64,000 nt of DNA from Asterella californica (Eukaryota; Streptophyta; Marchantiopsida; Marchantiales; Aytoniaceae), in NCBI GenBank assembly GCA_036924285.1, contig JAYKYS010000009.1:19820001-19884000 (forward strand), in the 5' to 3' direction. The stretch's first letter is position 1, and each line of letters starts with the position of its first letter. Position numbers and translations under genes: made by a program. Below the pieces are notes generated by a model. The model did no database searches. It worked only from the letters and a program-made list of their open reading frames with translations, and had not been told where the DNA came from. Positions 34,890-45,965 of the stretch are shown one piece after another.

Positions 34890-35970
34890 GGCTCCAAGCT
34901 ACTTTCACAAAAGAGGTACACGGTTGAAAAGAAACTACATGGTTCATGAACCTCTGAAGAAATCAAATAAACCACACTCTCTCCACAAAGCTGTGGAGAG
35001 AGTGTGGTTTATTTGATTTTTCAAGATAACCCAGTTTCTTCATAGCTTCATGTAGTTAGTACTTAGAGGTATGTGTCGATTTTTCTCTGTTATGCAAAAG
35101 TGGTTTAAATGACCTAAGCCATTGAAATAAAGCTTGGTTCCAAATCAATGGATTATGGCTCAAGTCTTACTTATCAAACCTAAGTGAGGCTTATCGTGGA
35201 TTCTCATTCCCTCGATCTAGTCACATGGGGGTGTGGTCTATGTGGATAATCCACTCAAGTAAAGAGTTTTCTTTTTTTATATATACATAAAAGACTCTGG
35301 AATATAAAGTTTCTTCTCTTTTGTATTTTGGAGTGGTTTTATGTACGAGATATTATCATTCACAAGGAAGACATTTGATAAACCATGAACGAAATTAATA
35401 AACCACTATCTTTGTATATTATTTTGATACGTCATGAACTTTAAACATTATTCATTTAAACATGATTTTCTAAACACACAGCTGAACTGTTCGATCTTTT
35501 TAGAAAACCGTCTAGATTTTATATTACTTTCATTCTTTACGTTGTGTAAACCACGGTCGTGACTTCTCTGTCCTAGAATCTACTTCAGAGAGTGGTTTTA
35601 GACTGGAAAACCACTCCCTCCCATAGCTTGTGTTATACATAAATCTCAAAAAATAATAGTTTATGTCGATAAACCATGACTCTTTCCTAAACCGAGATTA
35701 AATAGTGGTTTATTAATTCTCTTAACTTGAACAGAGACTAAACAAAGAGCTATGCTTCATTTTACTGTTTTTGCTACACGACAAAAATGCTCATTTTCCG
35801 GTTTTCACAATCGCCGTATAGAAACAGTGACGTATAAATTTCTGAACGTAAAATCGTATTGTAGTTTATCAATTTTCCTACAGTGGTGCATGGAAAAAGG
35901 TCGATTGCTTATCTAGTAAAAACCACTGAAAAAATACAAGAAAAGGAAACGAGGCAGAAATGGTTTATGT
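34890..35970. repeat. Stretch enriched in AAACCAC/GTGGTTT on both strands
   Basis: The 7-mer AAACCAC or its complement occurs near 34971, 35005, 35102, 35333, 35402, 35549, 35593, 35611, 35705 and 35931, often within RTAAACCACT. This is far more than expected for AT-rich DNA, and spacing is irregular. It resembles subterminal repeats of a DNA transposon, but no termini were identified. Confidence 0.45.
34960..35019. repeat. Perfect 28-bp inverted repeat with 4-nt loop
   Basis: Arms 34960-34987 (starting AAATCAAATAAACC) and 34992-35019 are exact complements around AAGC. It lies at the left side of the AAACCAC-rich stretch. Confidence 0.9.
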
Positions 35971-36580
35971 ACGGCTAAACTGGAGGCTAAAATCTATGGG
36001 TCCGTCAAGAAGCTCTCGTCGCCCTAAACCCTAAACCCACTACCGTAGAAGCAACGCGATGGTCGGTCGTTAGACTGGTTCCAGTCAGTCAGATTAGTCA
36101 GGCCAGGCCAGGCCAGGCCAGTTTAGGTCCTCATCCATGTCCGGTACGGTAGTCCTACAGTGTCAGGACTCCTCCAGAGCCCTCGCTCGCTCCGTCGGCC
36201 CCGCGTCCCTCCCTCCCCTCCTGCCTGCTATGCAAAACGAGGACGAGGACGAGGTTCAAAGTTCAAACTCAACAATCTATCATTGGCAGCGGGCGGCAAA
36301 GTGTGAGTGCGGTGCAGAGAGAGGAGGTGGAAATGAATGAAAGTGGAAGAGGGTAGCTCAGGGATGGATGGCATCCCTGGATGTATGTACCAAGTGCAAA
36401 AACTACATCGTAAGGTTGGTGGGGATAAAGGGAAGAAACGACCGACACCACCCTCTTCTTCTTAATGGCCACCCACCGGACTGGACTGGACTACTTACTA
36501 CGGTTCACAGTTCACTACGGTAGTAAGGTAAAGAGTACCCACAGGAAAGAGAGGCTACGCTGGCCCTCAGGCACTCAACG

Positions 36581-36615
<35 letters not shown>

Positions 36616-37560
36616 CTTTCGTCCTTCCTTCGACGACCCTCGTTTCCGTTTTGGCTTTCGATCGATCGCTTGGTTCACGGGTCAACACATTCATTTCAAG
36701 GGCCACACTTCATCGTCTCGAGTATCTATCTGTACGCCACCGATCGATCTAGAGAGCTCTGCACTGTTGTTTCCCACTCCCACTTCCACTCCCGCAATCT
36801 CCAAGCTTTGTCTAGGAACGCGATCGGACCAGGCGAGTGGAGGGGCGTTGCTGCGCACATGGGAAGTCCAGCCATAAAGCCGAGGAGATTTCCACTCGAA
36901 CAGAGTTTTGACGGGTGTGAGCCGGTCTAGCTAGGTCTCGCTCTCATTCGCTCGAGAGTTGAAACAGGCTCTTCAGGCCCCACCCACAATCAGTCGATCC
37001 GAAATAACATTAGTCTCTACTCCTTTTCTTCGCGGAAGTAGTAGTCATCTTCACATGATCTTGTTGTGGAGTTGAACTTGGAGCGTTTGGAGACTTTGCT
37101 GTTTCTACTGAGAGAGAGAAGGACGACGATCACGACATTCATTCCATGATGACATGCGCCGCACTCGAAAGTAGAATCGGAGTTATCCACATGCGATGGA
37201 CTTGTCTGTCGTCCTTTCTCTCTTTCTGTCGGGGTTGAGACATATCCACTTGGAGATGAAATCCGGAAACCTTGTGGTGGAGAAAGTCGGAGACATCTCA
37301 TCGATAGGAGAATGAATGTACTGCTATCTTTCACGAGACAGAGCAGCGTGAGTGGTGTAAATTGCATCGAAATGACCCTACCCTTCTTGATAGAAACATG
37401 ATCAGGCAGCTTGTCCGTTTCTTGTTCACTGGGAGAACCGGTCAGGACTGGAGGAAGCAACGGTTCGGGTAGGTGGTGTCAATCTTAGGAGTAGGTTCGT
37501 CCAGTTTGGGAGAGAGGCTCGGCCGGTCACTGATATCCATGTAACTGTGATTCGTGCCAC
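35971..37560. promoter_or_regulatory. GC-rich island with telo-box, GGCCA repeat and long CT tract
   Basis: Within generally AT-rich DNA this 1.6-kb island has CCCTAAACCCTAAACCC (36022-36038, two telo-boxes, an element of plant promoters), four tandem GGCCA (36101-36120) and a 28-nt CT run (36584-36611), as is frequent around plant transcription starts. It looks like a promoter/5'-UTR region. I could not identify the gene it would serve, so an RNA gene, a gene interrupted by introns, or a lost gene are all open. Confidence 0.35.
37017..37460 (-). CDS. Hypothetical ORF, 147 codons, doubtful
   Basis: This minus-strand frame lies inside the GC-rich island. The text includes SPSGYVSTPTEREKGRQTSP and a C-terminal part with CGACHHG, a hydrophobic NVVIVVLLSL and an acidic/basic end (DDYYFREEKE). 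No family is recognised. Composition is plausible for protein, yet there is no Kozak-like or promoter evidence. It may be one exon or chance. Confidence 0.25.
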   Translation of the reverse strand: MLPPVLTGSPSEQETDKLPDHVSIKKGRVISMQFTPLTLLCLVKDSSTFILLSMRCLRLSPPQGFRISSPSGYVSTPTEREKGRQTSPSHVDNSDSTFECGACHHGMNVVIVVLLSLSRNSKVSKRSKFNSTTRSCEDDYYFREEKE

Positions 37561-38482
37561 AATATTTATTCACGAGTAAAATTGACCTAGACAGTAGTAT
37601 AGGTCAATTAAAGAAGATTTAATCTGAGGTTCAGAGTTTAGATGTATCCACAAAAATTAATCACACACTTTAAGACAAAATCAATTATAGCATAATTCTT
37701 TAATTTTAAACTCCGGGTAGGACTACAACTGCTCCTGATGACCAGAAGACCTATTTTGCGGGTTTGCTTTCAGATAATCGAGAAATTTAAGTAATGCTTT
37801 TGGTGATTATATTTTCATCTCGACTTGGAATCTGCAAAATAAAGAATCAAATTAAACTACTCATCATAGTAAAGGTTATAATTAATCTTGAAATAAATTA
37901 TTGACAGAAAATGTTAAGGTGAAGATTTTGAGGTTTTCTGGAACAAAGAGATTCTTATTTTTGACTCCAAGAAGACGGTGAAAAAAGGAATATTCTTTTC
38001 ATACTTTTATATCATACTAGGAGTTTAAGACCAAACACTGCATATACCCATCAAATCTTGCAAGTATACGGCATATAATGATTTACAAAAATAAATAACG
38101 ATAACTTAACGAGGTAACTCGTACAGTGAGACTTTGATTCTCTACATGATTATCTAACCAACGTCTGTATAAAAATATAGGTGTAAAAGTTTACCCGGAT
38201 ATTTCAATTAAATATATAAATATGTTCAATACGTTGTAGTGTATCAGTATTTTCTTCTTTCTTCTTTACTAGAAGAAGATCACTAGTATGCATGTTGGTC
38301 CGTGTGTCTCTAGCTTCACTTTATTCCACATCACCTTTTCTGTTTTCCATGTATAAACTTTGGGCATAGACACATAGAGAGAGAGAGAGCACTTATGTAG
38401 ATGGAATGCTAAAGATATCTTTAAAAGCCTTTGCAGTTATGCATCCTTTCTTTCTTCTTTTTCTGGAAAAGGCGACTTGATT

Positions 38483-38512
38483 TCAAGGGGAATAAAATAC
38501 AATTCCCCTTGA
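38483..38512. repeat. 11-bp hairpin upstream of the gypsy element
   Basis: TCAAGGGGAAT and ATTCCCCTTGA are separated by 8 nt. It lies about 100 bp before the 5' LTR. Confidence 0.6.
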
Positions 38513-38614
38513 ACTAACCATGCTAGGCAGAGCCCGACTAGGACCCCAGTCCGAACACGAATGTATTCAGGGGACCGAGGGCCGACTCACAACTACGGGT
38601 GGCCAGGAGCACGC

Positions 38615-39559
38615 TGTAACACCTTTTGCTTTTTCTCCAAACCAGATGGCATTCGGGCAGTGATTAACCCAAAAGTGGCAGCTGCATGGTCATAAAGCAG
38701 GCTCAAGAGACTAGATAAAAGAGTGTCGCGAGCCCTAAAGGGGACCATTCTCAGTTTCAGTTTTGGGAGAAGAGCACTCTTGGTGATGAGGAGAGAATAC
38801 TGTATTTCCAGAATAGAGAGATTGTATCTTGGAGTTCAGAAAACAGAGAGCATGCAAATCTGATTCCTTGGAGAGTAGACTTGGAGAGCAGATCTGGAGA
38901 GCAGACTTGGGATGTTGATTAGGGCGCTGACTTGGGGTCTGATCTGTTGAGTAACAGAAATCAGGACGTTCAGAGTGAAAGTAAGTTCTCTGGCGAAGTC
39001 TTAGTCACAGCAGAGTTGCTGAGTAGTGAAGGATTGCCGGTCCAAGAGCGCTGCGTGACCTTGTCAACAAGTAAATGCCATGTAATGTATATGAGCCCGT
39101 GAATTCCTCCATTCTGATAAGTAGGCTTGAGTTGTGTGCCAAAACTGAGTTGGGCGCATCTGGTGTCGTGTTGACTTTATTTCAGTGTAATTGCTTTGCC
39201 TTCCTACTTCCTAGCATCTACTAGGTCTCCTAGTCTTGGCGGTTGCTCCTTGTGGGTCCTGGCGTTTCGACTTGATCACCAGTAGCGGAAGCGCTGCCCA
39301 AATTTTATGCAACCCAGGTCTAGAATAGTTCCACCTGTATTTAGTAACCTAAGATTGACCAGAGACCTACAAAAGACTAGTTGGTTATTCGAAACCCGTT
39401 CAACAGTTATTGAATCCTCTGTGCTTATTAGCGGATAGTTTAAAGAACTGGATCTGGAGACACAAATAAAGTATACAGGTCTCCAAGGAGGTTCACGTTC
39501 GGCAGTTCATTGGTTAGAGATTAAAGAATCTGTTTCAAGTTCTGCGGTCGAACGTTGCA
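38615..39559 (+). repeat. 5' LTR of the gypsy element (945 bp)
   Basis: TGTAACACC...GAACGTTGCA. Inside are short repeats of GGAGAGCAGA/GTAGACTTGGAGAG and an AATAAA near 39475 that could serve in 3'-end formation. It is identical in length to the 3' copy. Confidence 0.95.
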
Positions 39560-39561
39560 GT

Positions 39562-39573
39562 TGGTATCAGAGC
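39562..39573 (+). other. Primer-binding site of the gypsy element
   Basis: TGGTATCAGAGC, two bases after the LTR, is complementary to the 3' end of initiator Met-tRNA and identical to the site at 6680. Confidence 0.9.
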
Positions 39574-39609
39574 AGGCTCAAGTTGAGTCTTTGCTAAACA
39601 CCATCGACA

Positions 39610-42600
39610 ATGGAGGCCGTGCCGACTGGGATGGACGAGATGCAGGCGTTTCTGAAGAAGTTGGAAGGCCGACTTGAGCAAGTGGAAGCTGAGAACAAGA
39701 TGCTTAAGGCGGATTTAGCTCAAGCAAAAGCAACACAAGAGAAAGAAGCAGAGGTCCCTGTATCACAAGCTGAGCAAGTCAAGGATTTAGCATTGCTGGG
39801 AGAAGGAGCAGTTGATGCTACTCAAGCAGACAAGAATGAAGATGGGTCACAGAAGGTGCAAGAGAATGTTGCGGAAGGCATCTCAGTCAAAGAAGGGCAC
39901 AAGCGGAAAGTGAAGTGGGCTGAACCAGCAACGCCATCATCCTTCAATGGTGAGAAAAGCTTTTCCAAGTTTGAGTTATGGGTTACTGAGATGGAGAATT
40001 ACTTGGAGAACTTCGATGAGCGCAGTTGATTCACCTATGCTGTTAGTAGACTGGAAGGAGAGGCTAAGGAATGGTATGGAGGTCAACAGCGGATGAGGAG
40101 TTTGAACGGTACAACTCCTATGTCCACTTGGCCGGAGCTGAAGGATGAACTCCGAAGACATCTGGTACCAGTGGATGAAGCTACACAGTTTCGACTAGAG
40201 CTCATTCATCTGAGACAGACAGGGAGTATCAGACAGTATCTCCAGCGATTTTCTGAGTTGGTTACTCGTTTGCACATGGTGGATCGCATCGACTTGCTGT
40301 TTCACTTGAAGAAAGGTTTGCAGGGTTTCTATGCTAGTGTGTTTGATAGCTGGGTTATGTTTCACAAGTCTGAGGACATGCAAGACTTGTTTGCATTTCT
40401 GGAAGCAACAGAGAACACTAGGGAACGTAACTACACCGTGCAGCCCTCCAAGTTTCAACGTGGAACAAGTGGTGGCGAGCTTAGTAGAGGATTTTGGCGC
40501 AATCCTCAAGGACAGATAGCGTCCTCTCAGAGTAGAGGTGGTAGAGGACGTGGTGGTGGAAGATTTGGTGCAGCGGGAAGGAGGTTTCCTCGTGGGTCTC
40601 AACAGCAAGGAGTTACTCGTGGTTCTACTCAGACCCGACCTACTGGATCTTATGCATCCAATGCAGGATCCAACCAAGCTTCGACTTCAGGTGCTAGGAG
40701 CAGTGGAGCTAGCAGTGCCACACCTTCAAGGACGATCATCTGTTTTCGATGCGGACGAGACGGTCATATTGCTCGTGAGTGTCCTCAACGTTCAACAGCG
40801 AGCAACATTCGTGGGTTGACAGTTAAAGAGACAACCAGTGTTGAAGACCCAGTTGAGGCGACTACTGAAGCAGAGGTATGTGCTAGTGAGCATTTGGTAA
40901 AACATGGAGATTTTCTACCGTGGATTGAAGTAAAAATAGGAAACCACCGGTGTTGTTTGCTTATAGATACTGGAGCAGATGTGAATGTCTTGGATGAAAA
41001 ACTTGTCAGAACTTTAGGGGTGACTAGAACCAAGATCATGAGCCCATTGTTGGTAAGGTTTGTGCAAGGTAGCACAACCGTTACAGAAAAGCTCATGAGT
41101 GTTCCTATTACTGTTGGAGGGGTAACTAGGAAGCATGAGTTTTTAGTTATGAGCTTAGGTGACACGATGGAGGGTATCTTGTCCTGGTCTTGGTTACAAG
41201 AGACCAAGGCAAAGCTAGATGTTCAAGAAGGGAATGTCATTGTCATGGATCGATGGGGCTTGGGTCAACCACATCCTTTGATCATCAAAGAGAGACCCAA
41301 GGAGCCAAACCACGCTGCTCGTAGGTTCCAACGAGCCAAGGTGGCATTTCAGATCTGCACAGCTAGACAGTTTGGAAAGCAGATCAAGTTGGTTGACGAA
41401 GCTTGGGTTGCAGTGATGTCTAAACCCAAGGTGGAGACGGATGAGGAAGAACGTGTTGCTGCTCTTCCTATACATCCTGATATGCAAGCATTGATTGAGA
41501 GGTTTTCTCACATAATGCCGGACCAGTTACCAACAGGACTTCCTCCGAGGAGAGCCTTGGATCATGCTATTGATCTGGTTCCTGGAGCTACACCTACTGC
41601 AGTGCCATCAAGACGCATGTCATTTGATGAGCTGACAGAGCTGAAGACTCAGTTGAAAGAGGTAGCTCAGGATATCTTACGGCCCAGTATATCACCTTAT
41701 GCCGTCCTGGTGTTGTTCGTGACCAAGAAAGATGGTGGTATTCGCATGTGTGCGGACTATCGTGCACTTAATAAGGTTACTGTCAAGAACAAGTATCCTC
41801 TTCCTCTCATGGATGAAACCACAGATCGGTTGGCCACAGGAAAGTACTTCACCAAGTTGGATCTTCGTTCTGGATATCATCAAATCCGGATCAAAGAAGG
41901 AGACGAAGAAAAGACGGCTATAAGGACGAGGTATGGCTTGTTTGAGTATACAGTGTTGCCGTTTGGATTGTCCAATGCACCTGGTACTTTCTGCAGGCTA
42001 ATGAACGAGATCTTCAGAGATCTCTTGGATGAGAGTGTTATCGTGTACTTAGACGATATCATCATCTTCTCATCCACTTGGAATCAGCATCTAGCAGATG
42101 TTGAAATGGTGTTTAAGCGTCTAGAAGAACATCAACTCTATCTCAAGAAGAGCAAGTGCTCTTTTGGACAAGAGAGTGTGGTGTTTCTAGGATGTTTGAT
42201 CGATGCGCAAGGTATTCATCCTAACAGGGCTAAGATTCGAGCCATTGTTGAATGGAAGAGACCTGAGAGTGTTCATGAGCTCAGATCTTTTCTTGGGTTA
42301 GCCACATATTTTCGGCGCTTTGTTTATCAGTTTGCGCATAAAGCCGCACCTTTGTTTGGCTTATTACGCAAGACTTCCAAGGTTGTTTGGAATCCAGCAG
42401 CTGAAAGAGCATTTCAGGAGTTGAAACAAGCACTGACAGAGATGCCCGTGCTAGCTCTTCCAAAGATGGGAGAACCTTTCGAGGTTCACACAGATGCTTC
42501 TCAATGGGCCATTGGAGGAGTGCTGATGCAAGAAAAGCATCCAGTGGCTTACGAAAGTCATAAGTTTTCAGAAACAGAGGCAAAATGGCCTGCTCATGAA

Positions 42601-44388
42601 CAGGAGATGTTCGCAGTTGTCCACTGTCTGAAACGTTGGGAGCATTATTTGTTACCAAGCAAAGTTACTGTTGTGACGGACTGCGAGGGTAATACATACT
42701 TTCAGAGTAAACCTCGTTTGTCACGTAAACAACAAAGGTGGCAAGTGGAGCTTGCACGTTTTGATATCGAATGGCGGTATCAAAAAGGGAAGGAAAATAT
42801 TCCAGCGGATTTGTTAAGCAGACGTGTCCAGGCGTTAACAACCCAGGACACAAGTGAAGAGCTTTTGGATCGAATCAGACAAGCATTGCTTGATGATCCT
42901 CAGGCTCAACGTTGGACCAGCCAACAAGGGAGAGATCCATTGGTACGTAATCTCTCATTTCGCACTGGCCTTTGGTTTTATAAGCAAACCAAGGTCTATG
43001 TTCCAGCTGGCGCTCTAAGGACACTAGTCATGCAAGAATGTCATGATTGTGAACTAGCTGGACATGGAGGACAGAATAGAACGTTACAACGACTTAAAGA
43101 GCAGTTTTATTGGCCAACCATGTTGGAGGATGTAATCAAGTACGTGCAGACTTGCTTGACATGTCAGCAACAACGAACTGAGCGGAGGAGACCTGCAGGA
43201 TTGCTGAGACCGTTGCCAATACCTGATGGGCCTTGGGAGAGCATAAGTATGGACTTATGCACCGGTTTACCTGAGTCAGGAGGTTTTGACACTTTGCTAG
43301 TTGTCATCGATCGTTTCAGCAAGCAAGCTCACCTCATCCCTTGTAGGGAAGCAGTGACGTCAAAAGGTGCCGCTGAACTATTCATTCGATATGTTTTTAA
43401 GTATCACGGGATGCCTAAAGATATTGTTTCAGACTTGGATAGGAGATTTGTTGCTGAGTTTTGGAAGGGTTTGTTTCGAAGACTCGGAACTACCCTCAAA
43501 TTCAGTTCCTCCTATCATCCTGAAACTGATGGTCAGACGGAAAGGACGATACAGATAGTAGAGCAAGGGTTGAGAAACTATATCATGCGAGATCAGCGTG
43601 ATTGGAGCGAGCACTTGGACTTGGTGGAGTTTACATATAACAACACTAAGCATTCAAGTACAGGATTTAAACCATTTGAAGTGGTTTATCGGGATTCTCA
43701 TGCACCTTGGACTCCTATAGCTCTAGCTACCAAGGGGCATGAAAACACAGGAAGGTCAAACCATGATCCTCCAGATCTAGAGACTTTCATACGTGTTCAG
43801 GGTACTGTGTTTCAAGAAGCCAAGAAACACATGGAGAAGGCACAACAACGGTATGCCAAATATGCAAACCGTGGTAGACAAGACGTACAGTTCGAAGAAG
43901 GGCAGAGGGTCTGGTTGAGAACCAAGAACTTCAGAATACCAGCAGGGGTGGACTTAGCCAAGAAGCTTCTTCCAAAGTGGGCCGGACCATTCCTGATTGA
44001 GAAGAAGTTAGGTCCTGTGACTTATAAGTTACGTTTTCCAGCTAGTATGAAGCATTATCACCCCATCATTCATGTTTCTAACTTGAAAATGTTTCGTGAA
44101 GAACTAGAATCGTTGCCAGGAAGATATCAGAAATGGCATCCAGTGTTAGAAGCATTACCAAGAGCTGATGATCTTGAGTTGATTGAGATAGTAGATCATC
44201 GAGCATCACCAAATCCAGATGGAGCTGGAGAACCCGTCACTCAATACCTATGTCGTTGGACAGGTAGAGTCCCGGGATTGGTAAGTGAAGCTTGGGAGTA
44301 CCTAGATGATCTAGCATTGTACAAGTTCCAGGAACCATTGCGAAGATACTTTGTGAGACGACAGTCCGCAGTGGTCTCTGCCAGCTAA
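39610..44388 (+). CDS. Gypsy gag-pol polyprotein with one in-frame TGA (1592 codons)
   Basis: The frame opens at ATG 39610, meets TGA at 40027 (codon 140) and continues in the same frame to TAA 44386. Numbered over the whole frame: a coiled coil (about 6-45), gag (about 95-300), a Gly/Arg-rich stretch, CCHC zinc knuckle CFRCGRDGHIAREC (378-391), aspartic protease DTGAD (453), reverse transcriptase with YLDD (813-816), RNase H starting at D962 (HTDAS), the integrase HHCC region, then the DDE triad D1215, D1275, E1311 (spacing 59 and 35), a GPF/Y-like KWAGPF block and a chromodomain-like end (about 1522-1571, YLCRWTG and AWEYLDDL). All catalytic residues looked for are present. The first ATG after the stop is at 40093, so translation from there would lack the N-terminal gag. 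The TGA is probably a point mutation, though readthrough cannot be excluded. Confidence 0.93.
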
Positions 44389-44790
44389 GCGGTGGATTGA
44401 ATCGAGTCAGAAGAGTCATGCCAAAGGGCCCTTCAAGGACACTGGAACCGAGTAGATCTGGCCAATCTGCTCGTCTAAAGGTGGAGTTGTGGTCTGCTGA
44501 CTGCTTATGACTGTCGGATGTCAATCAGGTTTAGACTGACGCTACTATGGTGTATCATAGTAAGGAGGTGGATAAAAAGAAACTGACGAGTTCACCACCT
44601 GGAAGCTAGGGTTCTGTCTCACCCGAAAGCTTCAACAGATGCTCGGTAATGGAGCATAGCCTTGAGAAAGGGCTTAATCTTACCCTGGATGGGGTACTGT
44701 TCCTCTGGATTTGAGGAAGTGTTGTTTCTAATGTGGTACTGTAGATACCGCAGTTCAGTGGAAGAACTGCGTTTTGCTGGTTGGGGCGAT
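44389..44790 (+). other. 3' UTR and G-rich tract of the gypsy element
   Basis: 400 bp of non-coding element sequence ends in GGTTGGGGCGAT immediately before the 3' LTR. The G-rich end is the likely plus-strand primer, although it is short and contains Ts. Confidence 0.6.
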
Positions 44791-45735
44791 TGTAACACCT
44801 TTTGCTTTTTCTCCAAACCAGATGGCATTTGGGCAGTGATTAACCCAAAAGTGGCAGCTGCATGGTCATAAAGCAGGCTCAAGAGACTAGATAAAAGAGT
44901 GTCGCGAGCCCTAAAGGGGACCATTCTCAGTTTCAGTTTTTGGAGAAGAGCACTCTTGGTGATGAGGAGAGAATACTGTATTTCCAGAATAGAGAGATTG
45001 TATCTTGGAGTTCAGAAAACAGAGAGCATGCAAATCTGATTCCTTGGAGAGTAGACTTGGAGAGGAGATCTGGAGAGCAGACTTGGGGTGTTGATTAGGG
45101 CGCTGACTTGGGGTCTGATCTGTTGAGTAACAGAAATCAGGACGTTCAGAGTGAAAGTAAGTTCTCTGGCGAAGTCTTAGTCACAGCAGAGTTGCTGAGT
45201 AGTGAAAGATTGCCGGTCCAAGAGCGCTGCGTGACCTTGTCAGCAAGTAAATGCCATATAATGTATATGAGCCCGTGAATTCCTCCATTCTGATAAGTAG
45301 GCTTGAGTTGTGTGCCAAAACTGAGTTGGGCGCATCTGGTGTCGTGTTGACTTTATTTCAGTGTAATTGCTTTGTCTTCCTACTTCCTAGCATCTACTAG
45401 GTCTCCTAGTCTTGGCGGTTGCTCCTTGTGGGTCCTGGCGTTTCGACTTGATCACCAGTAGCGGAAGCGCTGCTCAAATTTTATGCAACCCAGGTCTAGA
45501 ATAGTTCCACCTGTATTTAGTAACCTAAGATTGACCAGAGACCTACAAAAGACTAGTTGGTTATTCGAAACCCGTTCAACAATTATTGAATCCTCTGTGC
45601 TTATTAGCGGATAGTTTAAAGAACTGGATCTGGAGACACAAATAAAGTATACAGGTCTCCAGGGAGGTTCACGTTCGGCAGTTCATTGGTTAGAGATTAA
45701 AGAATCTGTTTCAAGTTCTGTGGTCGAACGTTACA
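44791..45735 (+). repeat. 3' LTR of the gypsy element (945 bp)
   Basis: It differs from the 5' LTR at 13 positions with no gaps. Eleven are transitions. The outer end GTTACA is followed by ACGC. Confidence 0.95.
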
Positions 45736-45965
45736 ACGCGCTGTCGCGGAGAAGCCCGTGGGAGTATAAGGTAGATAGCGGAGTAGGCAATACGAACTAA
45801 GACGATAAACTATGAAGCTAGTGGGACAAGACTTGGAGAGACGTCCAAATGGACTGTGGTCGAGCAGGATCCGAAGGGAGTCACTAATAGTCACCGTTAA
45901 CGTACGACGTGGAGTAAGCCGAAGCTGGGAGGAGTGGAACTTTCTAGATTGCAGTAAGTATATAT

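Larger units (their letters stand above)
38615..45735 (+). mobile_element. Nearly complete Ty3/gypsy chromovirus, 7.1 kb
   Basis: The element has all parts in order: 5' LTR 38615-39559, primer site 39562-39573, gag-pol 39610-44388, 3' UTR, G-rich tract 44781-44788 and 3' LTR 44791-45735. Both LTRs are 945 bp, begin TGTAAC and end in CA. ACGC flanks both ends (38611-38614 and 45736-45739), a 4-bp match in place of the usual 5-bp duplication. A C-terminal chromodomain-like region places it among chromoviruses, which use that domain to target chromatin on integration. Thirteen substitutions between the LTRs (98.6% identity, counted by eye) mark it as a fairly recent insertion. The only evident coding lesion is one TGA. 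Confidence 0.95.

Noticed and set aside
36829..36850. TCGGACCAGGC, resembling the start of miR166
   Set aside because: Only the first 11 bases match, the rest differs, and no complementary arm forms a precursor hairpin nearby.
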